From Eupeodes corollae (lineage: Eukaryota; Arthropoda; Insecta; Diptera; Syrphidae): 64,000 bases of DNA. The position numbers and the translations under genes were made by a program. Position 1 is the first letter of the stretch. Every line of letters begins with the position of its first letter. Positions 24,401-36,400 of this stretch are shown in pieces. The notes below the pieces were generated by a model that saw nothing but the letters and a program-made list of their open reading frames with translations, had not been told where the DNA came from and searched no databases. The stretch is taken from NCBI RefSeq assembly GCF_945859685.1, contig NC_079147.1, positions 192,121,174-192,185,173 on the forward strand, in the 5' to 3' direction.

Positions 24401-27400
24401 CATGCACAAACTCATGTGCAATATATGGTCGGAAGAAAGCATGCCTGATGAGTGGAATCTCAGCATAGTTTGTCCGATACATACAAAAAAGAGACCCTCT
24501 TAATTGCGCCAACTACAGAGGCATCAGTCTTCTTAACATTGCATATAAGATCCTTTCTGCTATAATATGTGAACGTCTGAAGCTTTTTGTCAACAACCTG
24601 ATACATCTTTATCAGTGTGGACAGTGTGTTCCATGTATTGAACACAATCAAATTTATAAAGCGCTTTGTAAGGAAAAAAGAGTAAACTATTATGAAGCTG
24701 AGGCAGAAAAGCTAGCTAGATGTAGTAATTCCTCTGAATTTTGGAACTTGGCCCGAAAACTAAATGGATCGAAGTATATTATCAGTCGTGGATTGGATAC
24801 TTCTACTCTACGAAATCATTTCAATCAACTGCTAAACCCAGCAATGTTGGACCCAATCACGATCTACTATGCCCAACACTATATTCATGACAAGACTTGA
24901 GACAGTGCAATTTCCCAGCATGAGGTTCGCGTATCGGTCAACGCACTAACAGATGGAAAAGCGGCATGTGCAGACAGGATACCAGCGGAATTCTACAGAT
25001 ATGGCACTGACGAACTGATTAAGAACTTGGCAAACAAATATAATCAAATTTTTGAAACTGGAATCATCCCTCAGCAGTTTAAAGATGCTTTGATTTTTCC
25101 GATACACAACTATAGAGGAATCACGTTTTTGAACGCTTTCTATACAATTTGTACTGTGATTCAACTAAAGCGGCTGAACACGTGGATAGACTCAAATAAT
25201 CTATTATGTGAATCTCAAGCCGGATTCAGGTCGGGTTACTCAACCATAGATCATATATTCGTTGTAAAGAGCATTGCTGAGTCTTTTTTGGAAAAAAATA
25301 AAAAGCTATACACTTTTTTTGGGGATCTTAAAGCTGCATTTGACTCAGTTGATCGATAAGCATCGATGTTCAAGTTGTTTGGATCCGGGATGTCGTTTAA
25401 GTTTGGAAGAGTTATTCAGAACTTGTGCGCAGACACTAGAGCAGCGGTAAGGAATGGAAAGCAGGTATCGGAATGGTTTCAGACGCAGTTGGGAGTTAGA
25501 CAGGGCTAGCTTCTTCGCACTACTTATGGAATACAAACATCAAAACTGGAGTTCTATAATTTTGCGAAAATCCAAGACAACCAGAATAAATGATACCAAG
25601 TTACAACCCAAATGGCTATTTCTAACTCAGCACTATCAAATTATTATAACAGAACATCTAAAGATAATATCTACAATCAAAACGGAATGATATTATTAGA
25701 AATGCTACAAATGTATGATAGTATTATTTTGAATGGATGCACGGAAGGTGACACCGAAGGGCATTTTACTTTTGTTGGTGGACAAGGCAAATTGGTGATT
25801 GATTACTGCATGGTAAATAACGATAAGATCCCTCTTATATACAAATTTGAAGTTTTGAGTAAACAATTTTCTGATCATATGCCAATAGTAATTGAATGGA
25901 AATCTTACATTGAACAAGAACAGAGATCCCTTAATTTGATACCCCGATTAAAATGGAAAACGTCAAATTTAGAAATATATCAACACTATTTAGATGACTA
26001 CCATAAGATGTTCTGCAATTAACCCCACTCCAAAAACAACGAGTTTTTTTGCTCAAAAATGGTTTGATACAGAATGTCTTAAAGCCAGAAAAAAATCATT
26101 CGCACTATTGAAAGCCTTCCGAAGATGTTCTTGTGATCAAATTCGAAAATAAGACGTACAAGCGAATGAGAAGTATAAGAAAATCTGCTTCATTAAGAAA
26201 ACAAATTTTGAATCCATGCAAGCCCAATCACTCAGTCAAATCAAAAACACAAAACAGTTCTGGAAAATAGCAAAAGAAATTAACGGTTCACACAACTCTA
26301 TATTCTTAAGTGTTTCTGCCGATGATCTATCTGAATATTTCAAAAATCTTCTTCAAATCAACCCAACAACTACTTTCTCATACGCACAGCCGCTTGTTTG
26401 TGACGATATATTGGACGCAGCTATATCAGTCAATGAAATACAACTTGTTCTTCAAAGAGCTAAGGACGGAAAAGCCCCAGGTGAAGATGGGATACCCTAA
26501 GAATATTTTAAAAATGCAACCTCTTCCTTTTATAACCATCTACATACACTTTTTCGATAATGATGATGTGCCGTCCTCTTTTAAAAAATCTATAATTTTT
26601 CCAATTCATAAGAAAGGTAATCTTAATGCAGTTGAAAAATGCCGAAGGATATCATTCATGAATGTCATTGCGAAGATATTTTTTGGCCTTCTCATTACCA
26701 GGCTTGAAAATTGGGTGGATGTAAGCAACATTCTTACAGATTTTCAAGCAAGCTTTAGAAAGAACTCTTCGACTGTTGACCACATATTTACTTTAACATT
26801 AAAAGTAAAAGCATTTCAAGCCATAAACAAAAAAGTATACACATTGTTTGTCGATTTTAAAGCTGCATTTGTTTTGGTGAATCAATATGCTTTATTTTTT
26901 AAACTTTCCCGACTTGGAGTGTCAACAAAATTCATCCAAATAATCCTTTGTTTGTACACAGATACTGAAGTTGCAGTATGGGATGGCAAAACTTATTCAA
27001 AACCGTTTAAATCACTTCTGGAGTAAAGCAGGGATGTCTACTCAGTGCTCTTCTATTTGCTCTTTTTATTAATGATATTCCAGGAGGTATCCGAATTGAG
27101 AGTATCGTAATAAATGTATTACTTTACGCTGATGACCTTCTTTTGTTATCCGAATCTAGAGAAACCCTACAATTGATGGTAAATCATCTTGCGGACTATT
27201 GTGTCACCTGGATACTCAATGGAAGTCGTTTAGAAATATCGAAAGAATACAAGTATTTCGGAGTTTTACTAAACCCAACCCTGGATTATAGCAAGCACCT
27301 TGTAGAAAAAGCAAACACTTCACAAAGCTTAATAAATGTTACTTGGAAGAAGATTTTCTCTAAAGATCACATAAAACTTTCAACAAATATAATATTTTCA

Positions 27401-30400
27401 ATGCAGTCATGAAATCTTCGCTTTGTTATGCGGCACAAATATGGGGTGTGCAAGAATACCAAGAAATTGAAAAAATTTCTTTTCTATAACAAAAGAAATG
27501 TGTTATAGAAAAAATTCAATATCCCCTTAAACGCACCAAACTATTCAATTTATTTGGAAACAGGCCTGCCACAACTTTTTACTTTGAGTCAAAGCTACAG
27601 GCTGATTATTTAATTAAAGTGCTTGGTCTTCCGGAGACTCGGTTATTGAAGATAATAATGCTCTACGAAATTCGCAATAAGGACTAGTCGATGAGGACAT
27701 GGGAAAGCATTACTTCTTCCTGTGGAGAAGTTGTGCAGATCAATCTCAACAATATTGTTCAGATGAAAACAAAGTTCTACGAAATCATCCTAAAACTTGA
27801 AGAGTATAATCGAAATCAGATGATTGAAAATGCCCGTCAATCGGAGAGCAGATTACTCTATAGCCAGCTTAATTATTATAACTTGTGTGACAAGAACTGC
27901 TTCCAAGATTCTTTCTCTTATAAAGATATTTTCCTAATTTTCAAATCAAGATACGAACTTCTACACTCAAATGGAAAACCATACAACGGAAAATTTTACC
28001 AATTTTGCAATTTATGTAACTTGAAAGCTGAAGAGGATTGCTTTCATTTCATCCGTGTGTGTCCAAATTTTTAACCATCAAATAAGAGTATGCTTTGGTA
28101 AACCAGCCCTATCAGTACAGGAAACAATTGAAATTTTAAATGGATCAGATTGGGCGAACCTTGTTAAATTTGACTTACCACTATAGAATGCTTACAATAA
28201 CGGAACATACATAAGTCATAAAATGAAATTATTTATACAATCAAATCATACCTTTTTAATTTTTTTTTTAAATTTTATACCATTATACATATCTACTTGT
28301 TCATTATATACTTAAATACTTTATAGTTACCAGTCGAGCTGACGGCTAAGCTAATGCTTAAAAAAATTCATAAAAACTGTTGTAAAATTTATAATGATTA
28401 CTTGCAACAAATGAATATTTGAATTGAAATTGAACAATTGAATAATGTTTGAAACTGACTTATCCCCACTCTTCATAAAAACGTTGAAGCTGCAAGTCGA
28501 TTACATTCTGAAAGTACTGAATATGCCTAACAATCGCTTACCAAAAAAGCAGCTTTACAAGCGATACAAAGCAAAACAGGATGGGCTAAAGAGTGGATTG
28601 GGCTAGCAGAAGATACAGGTGTAACTTTAAATCTCAGTGAACAGAGTCCATGGAAATCTTCACTCAATAAGGTAATTAGGCGTCTGGATGAACATTTTAG
28701 AAATGTGTTCACGGAACAGGCATCCAGATCACTTCATCGGGTGATCTATAGCAGGCTGAATTATAATCTTAATAAAAGAAACTACTTCCAGGCAGTGACG
28801 GATTTAGGCTTGCTGCCGCCCTAGGCCCCGTTCGATGCGCCGCCCTTTTTGACAAATTGAATTTCATTAATTTTGATCCAATATTTTTATTTTAAAATAA
28901 CTTTATATATATTTTAAATATATTTTTTTAAATATAAATAATAAACATGACAGATAAATAAGTTATAAACTTTAAACAGAGAAATCGTAAATATTTTTTT
29001 TTTAATATTAATTATTTGAAAAATTCTTTTTCCTGGCTTTGGTCCACGCAAAAACGTCGATTATATCGTCATAATTAATTTCTTGGACTAGTTGAGCTTC
29101 AATTGACAGTAATGCAAGAGCATTAAGTCTATCTTGCTTGCGCGTAAATAGATTTTTACGCGTTTTAGAGTGGAAAAAGATCATTATCCTGAACAATTTG
29201 TAGCCGAACTACTCAAAAAAATACGGAGAGCAATGTCCACATTCGTTTAAACATCTCGAAGACTCCGTTGCATATTTTTTGTGCAGAGTGTACATCTTCC
29301 GTATTTGCTAAGGAATCTTTCAGTTGAAAATGTCAATGTATACATTCATTGCCTAACGTCTCTTCCAAATCGTCAGGATACTTACTGACTAGTTTATTGG
29401 AAAGATTTTTCAATTCGTTTGTATCTATTTCGGATAAATCATCAAAAAAATTAAAATTTTCGGAAAGCTTTTCATATGCACTTTTACGCCCGGCCAATTG
29501 TACACTCAGAGTGTCTATAATAGGGTAATAAACATTTGTGCGAAAATTTTCTTGAATTCTTCTGGTTTTTTTGCGATGATTATCATAACGATGATAATCG
29601 TGAACTTCAGATAGTGTTTTGGCTTTTTCTTTATAATCAGAAAATTGCCTATCTCTCATGTCTTGAAGAAATAGAGCCAGAGAGTTAAAGATCTGAACAA
29701 CGGATGATAAATCAGCTTGAGATTCTTGAAGCTTCTTACTAGCAGCATTAAAACGATCTAAAATTACATTCCAAACAATCACTAGGATTGCTGTTTCTAA
29801 ATTCTTTAATTTCCGCTGCAATCCTGTAGCTCCAGCTTGCGTTGTCGGTTTCTCATCACTGCTTTCGGCAATAAATTGCAGTGCCTCAATTATTGCAGAC
29901 CACTCTTTTTCTAATGCATAACATGCATCATGTCGAGCAGACAAACGAGTTTGAGAAAGACTCTTAACTCTCAAATTTGTACGCTGCACTAAAATCTCCC
30001 AACGATGTGTAGATATAGTAAAGAAATTGTATAGTTCTTGCAAAGAAGAAAAGAAGTCGACTGCTTCTTTAACCGATTCAACTGCACATGATCCTACCAA
30101 ATTTAAATAATGAGCGGCACAAGGAACGTAATCTGCTAAAGGATTAATTGTTTTGATTCGTGTCTGAAGGCCTGAATATATACCTGACATATTGCTTGCA
30201 TTATCATAAGATTGACCACGATAGTTTATATGTATAATAAGCACATAAATGTAATATATATCAGTTCACATACTTTATTTAAAAAAAAACCCGAAATTCT
30301 TGCACTTGCATTTTCAGAAATTATTGACATTTGTAGATGTAATTCAAGGTTTTTGTAAATATGTGGAATATCGAATGAGTTTTTCTATTTCAGATAAAAA

Positions 30401-33400
30401 TTTCATTTTTTTACCAATTATTTTTATGAACAAAAAATGTTCTGACACTTTTGAATGAATATTAAAATGATGTTCAATACATCCAAATCTACGGTATTTT
30501 TATTTCACACACAAATTGAGAAGTTATTCAGCTTTAGTAATTTCAAAATACTTCATACCCGTGAGATTAATCTCACTAAAGGAACAGAAAGTAGAGAACA
30601 TTACTCAATAAAGCCTATATAATTGATCTATTAAAAAATTGACATCTTGCCCATGCAGATTAAGAAGTACTCGTAAATTAATGAATTGAATTATAATATG
30701 TTATTCTATTAACAATTTCTTATAAAAACTAATCTGAACCAATTTTTAAAATTGATTGTCTCTTTACTGTTTTTCGCCTCTAAAATTTTGGCATTTCAAA
30801 AATGTTGCCGCCCCTTAAATTATGCCGCCCTAGGCCTGGGCCTCACGGGCATAGGCGTAAATCCAACACTGCTTTCAGGACATAAATACTGTAGAGCAAA
30901 TCTTCAACATGTTTCGGCTAAGATTTGAACTGCTCAACATAAATTACGTTCCACATCGCGAAGATCTTCCACTGCTATGTGGAATTTTCAACATGGCTGA
31001 ATTAGGGGATATTTTTCATTTTGTCGGAAGGTGTCCAGTTCTGAGAGAAACTAGAAGAAACGTACTTGGTAGACACTTTTTATCAGAAAACGAAACTTTA
31101 GCTCTCTTAAATGAAGTGGATGTGTCTAAAATGCTTATATATTGCAAAACAGCACTTATTAATAGCAGCAGAATTAGAGATGAAAATGTTAAATTAACAC
31201 AACTGCAACTTGATTAATTACAAAACTTTAATACAGTTAAAACTTTGTCAATCAGGAATGCTCAAAACCCATGCTTTGAAGATTGTTATTGAAATTGTTC
31301 AAATGGTTCAATTGTTTTAGGAGGGGTTAAAAAATGACTATGTCATTTACATTATTTACCTATTTGTCACCTCTTTAAACGTGTTGAATTCGGCATCAAA
31401 TTTCATCGCACACTCCTACTGCAAAACGGTTGAGCCACCATCACTTCCAACAATATGGCAAATGATTTCGAACACAAGCTATTAAATGTTAAAACATTTT
31501 CATTCCCAAATCAATTACTCATTGATACAATCAAATTGAATTTCCATACGCAACATTTTTTTTAATTGAATCAAGTGAGAAATAAATTGATTGCTATCTG
31601 AATTTGTCTGTTGTTGCAGATGTTAATTTTATGCATTTTATTCATTAAATATGGATAAGAGTATTCTGTGGTTTACTTTGAGTAAAAAGATCAAGTCAAA
31701 ACTTCTAGTTTACGTATACCGCAAACTATTTGCTACTTTATGTCAAGTAATTTGAGAATACAGAAACAAAACCGCATTTTCCATTATTTTTAATTAATTA
31801 CTATTTAAGTAGAAGTGTTAGAATCAAATCAAGTAGAAAACCCACATAATAGCAAATGCCACAATTCATGTACAATCCTCAAAGATTAAATTCAATTAAT
31901 TGTTGTATTTCTGATACCATACTCGTAGATGTAGTATTTAAAAGTATTGATTTATTTTTGCAATAAACTATTTTGCCGGTTCAGCTAGATAGAAATAGAA
32001 AATGTGGTATTATGAGGTTATCGATATTCAATTGATAACATCGTTTTTCAATAAGAAATGATATAAATAAACTCAAATCTACAATTGTTTTAAGAAGTTC
32101 GCTAAAGTAAACGTCATACAGAGTTTATTCATCTGTTGTTCAGTATTTTTGGTAGGGGAGAACATATGTACATTGTAAATAGGTATATTTTTATGTTGCT
32201 AGTGTTATAGACCGATAAGGCTTTACATATCTCACATACAGCCCTCGCATTTGCTTTAAAGATAAATGGAATTTAAATAAATTTATTTTTGGAATACATA
32301 TTTTGATAAATAAGTTTACCATTAAAAGTCATTATTAACGCTTCTGTTGCTCGAAACTAATTTAAATGCCTCAATGTACAAAATTATGTTTCGTTTTTTA
32401 AATTCTTAAACTAATAGAATTTAATAATTTGATCATTTAAAAACTGTTTCGCTGACGACCCTATCCACAGGTTTTAGATTCACATTTTTGTTCTTCGGGT
32501 GCACGTAGAACTTAAACAAAACCGTTAATTAAATTCTGATCTCGACAGCATTGTCAAATAGGGAATTATGAACCATGAATAAAAATAATTTAGTGCTTCA
32601 AAGACTCAATGCTGACGGTGCTCCTTCTGATCTGGTTGTAAACAACAAAGCCTTAATTCGTCTAAGATTTGAAAAGATCTCGCATATAATGTCTTTTGGA
32701 TACGAACTTAAAAAGATCTTTCAAAATTATAAGCAATAGAATAATAACCGACACATTTACATCACTCGAAAGCCCCCGCGCCGCGCCCCGTGGCAATGTT
32801 TCAAGCCTTTGATGTTTTACCGATATTTTTACAAATAATGTTCTGTCGAATTTGCAAGTTTCATTGTCTCCCCACAAATAACCGTGACATGATTGTTAGT
32901 GTGAAGGACTTTCATGCTAAAGGACTTAACTTCAATCCCTGCCAGTGCCACATAAAGTTCACGGGTACTGGCTCTGACGAGAAATTGATAAATCCTAAGT
33001 GCTTTCTCAAACTAGTCGTTTGGATTCGACATACCAACTGTAGGTCACTAGAATTATTTAAGCCTTCATATCATATAATTCAATATGTTATTGTAACATT
33101 TCTTAAATTAATTCTTGGCAAAAATTGGGCTCGTTTTGGTCAAAGGCAATGACTTTAGGATGTTTTCATTGCGAGTTCTACAAGAAATAGTTATTGTAAT
33201 CGTAATACAATTTCAGTCCATCAACAAACCTTTTAATATCTTTGTTTTAGGACAACTTAAAAATATATTTTCATATTGAAAACAAAAAATCAAATCAAGA
33301 GAAGAAATAAAATGAACGACTGGTTCGCAAAAACTAGCCCATGATTCCAAAAAGTCTATTTAAAATTATTTCCTGTATTTTAAGAATTGAAATGTACCTG

Positions 33401-36400
33401 CAAGAAAGTTTGTTTTCAAAAATGTAAATGCCATTTGATTTCTCTAGAAAACCTTAATTTTTTAAAATTTGAATTTAAAAATCGTTTTTGAATTTTAGTT
33501 TGGAAATATTTTTTTAAATACATAGTTTTGAACTTATTATTAGAAGTCTTGCATTTCAATTTTGTAAATTAACAATCAAAATAATGACATTTTTGGCAGA
33601 AAAAAAAGTTAAGGTAGTTCTTGAGAAAACTGAAAACAAAATAACGGTTCTATCTGAGGTACCCTTCTAGAGCAATATAAACATATTTTTTTTAATATTG
33701 AAAGAATCCAACACAAATTTTAGCAAGAATTAAAAAAAAATCGATCGGTTTGTTTTTGAAAAAATTCGAATTATCAATTTTTGACCGTTAAAAGTATTGG
33801 GACTACTGTTATTATTAGATTGAAAAAAAAAAAACAGGAAAGACAAACCGAATAAATCGGGGGATGAAATCTCGATTTCGAATTTGTTTACGAATGCAAA
33901 ACTTGCCAAACTTGCCATATATGTCGAAAGAAAAAATGATTTTTAAATCTCTAGAAAGTTTAGACTTCATACTAGAGATAAGGAGAAAAAAGGAGTAGAT
34001 TCTGTTAATTTGTATTAAAATTGAAGTAAGTAGAAACACAGATCTTAAAAATGAAGTAGATTTCAATATTTTGATGATGGTGCAAATTAATGGTAGGAAG
34101 TAGATTTTTAATTTATTTCAAAAAAAGAAGTAGCTCTACTTCAATTACAGTAAAGTGGTAACGCTAATGCTCATCAGTTTACCCTTGAGCTCAATTTCAA
34201 ACGAACAATCAAGTATCGAGAATTGTTGTTTAACCGCACATCGAGGATGGGAATGCTTTTCCTGATTGCAACTTTTTATTTACTTTTCCAACTTTATAAG
34301 AAGTCACTTATTACCAGAATATTTTCTCAAGTTTTCTAAATGCGAATTATTAACTTCCCATAGGAAGTTATTATAATGGGTCCGATTTGTCGAATTGAAA
34401 ATTTAACTTTTCTCGACGTTTCAAGGTCCCTAGAGTCGAAATAAAAGATTTTTAGAAAAATGTATGTGTGAGTGTGAACGTATGTAGGTTTGCACGTCCG
34501 TAGGTACGTCTGTAAGTTTATTCGTCGTCCATTGCTCAAGAACCAGAAAACATATCGAATAAATTTTGTTGTACAGATAATAATGCAGAAAAATGCAGAA
34601 AGGGATCTCAAAAAATGGCTAGTTTTTTACCATAGCAGTTTAAAAAAAGGTGAAGTAAATATTTTACGAACCAATGAAGCTAGACACTTGAATTAAATTG
34701 TATATAATATATTGTAATGTGATACCAAACAAGTATAGTTTTTGAAAAAAAAAATCAACTAACAGTTTTTTTTTATAAATAAAAAATGTGTCACCTCAAA
34801 AAATTTTACGAATATATAATGGTTTTATCTGCAAAACAATTTTTGTAACGAACAATAACATTTTTGATATTAGGTAAAATTTTGAAAAAAGCGAATTGAT
34901 AGTTTTTTTTATAAAAAAAATAAAAACCTACAAAAACATTACTCAAAGTTGTTAAAAATTGAATTTCGACTCGAATATCTTTTCGAGAACTGGACTTTTC
35001 AAACGAACAACAAATTATTTCATCTCAAAAACAATTTTGTGCAACGAAAATTTGATAAAATCAAATTTTATTTTTTGATACAAAATAAAACTTAATACTA
35101 TACTAAAACTTGCTAAAAATTTACTTTCGACTCATATAAATAAATTGGGTTGCACAAGCCCGTTGTGAACCAGGGCCTAGTAACTTACAACTCGCAATCA
35201 TTCCTGTGTGCGAGTACTGTTGTCAGGAATGGAAGGGACCTACAGTTTTTAAGCCGAATCCGAACGGCTAATTTGAGAAAGCACTTTTTCATGACAAGAA
35301 TTACTCTTGAAGGAATTTTCAATTCCTCGCAAGAGGCAGTACCCATGAAAATTAATTTTTTAAATTAAGGTGGCACAGGCAGGGATTGAACCCAAGAGCC
35401 CTTGCATGACAGTCCAACGCACTTTTTTTTTTTTTAATTCATTTTTATTAATTCATTCTTAAATCTATCTTAAAGCTAGACAAAAAATTCATAAAACTAG
35501 CCTAATTATCCATAACTTACAACTAACTTAATGGTCCCATTCGGACGCTCTAAGTTAAACTATAACACTAACTACTAATGCCTTCGGCCCTAAAATCTAT
35601 ATTAACTTCAATTCAATTTTATTTATTTTTATATTAATTAGAAAATTAAAAAAAAAACTAATATCAATATCCTTTTTATTTTTTTGCTTAAAAACTACTT
35701 AAACAACCACAGCAGCAAATCTAACGTTTTTTGTTTTTATATTTTACTGTTTTTTTTTGTATGTTTTTTTAAATTTTTTTTTGTTTTTTTTATATTCCAT
35801 GTTTTTTTTTTTGTTTTTTTTTTAAATGTTTTTTTTTTTGTGCCACCATTCCTATTCTACTTAAAACTTAACCCTAAAACTATTAAACAAGCATGTAAGC
35901 CGGCAAAGGCTTAAACCCCATCCCGACTACCCACTATCAAGTGCCGATTGAAGCCACCAAAACTGGTTCTCCTGCTTCACCCTATCAGTTCGGTCCCGCT
36001 AGGACACAGCCCTGCTGAACCGAAGGAGCTTCGCTTCACCTTGTACCATGACGTCCCGATTGTACGGGAGTCGCCTATCCACGGTTCTTCGTCTGACGTG
36101 GTAGATTAACGGAACTGCCAATCTATCCTGTATCACACCGCATTTGTCTAAAAAGAGGAATGCCTCTGGTGGAATAAAGCCGCTCAAGCGTGCACTTTCA
36201 AAATACTCGTCGTTCGGATAGAACGCCCCGAAAATTAAATTGTTGGTCGAAGACATACATAGCTCTTGCAATGTGACCTCCAACGAGTTTTATCACGAAA
36301 TTGTCAATTCTGTTGATTCGAGCCCCGTTGTATGGGACCTCGTTAGAATAGTAATGCACATAAGAGGACTCGGCTGTTCGAAATAAGCCGGTACAGCGTC

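Larger units (their letters stand above)
28441..31225 (+). mobile_element. LINE, family X, C-terminal fragment split by a hAT transposon
   Basis: Plus-strand C-terminal region in two parts, 28470-28792 and 30880-31217. Removing the hAT element and one copy of its target duplication restores the reading frame across the junction (NYFQ then DINTVEQIFNMFRLRFELL). The end has LPLLCGIFNMAELGDIFHFV and GRCPVL, the family's Cys/His tail, also seen at 28010-28070 in a diverged form. One frameshift lies in an A run near 28544. The polymerase is absent. Confidence 0.78.

Noticed and set aside
32662..33152. ORFs overlapping the SINE S2
   Set aside because: The reading frames cross a tRNA-derived SINE and non-coding flank; no conserved motif.
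35684..35914. 76-residue phenylalanine-rich ORF
   Set aside because: Encoded by T runs in the 3' region of the inserted LINE on the opposite strand. No real protein.
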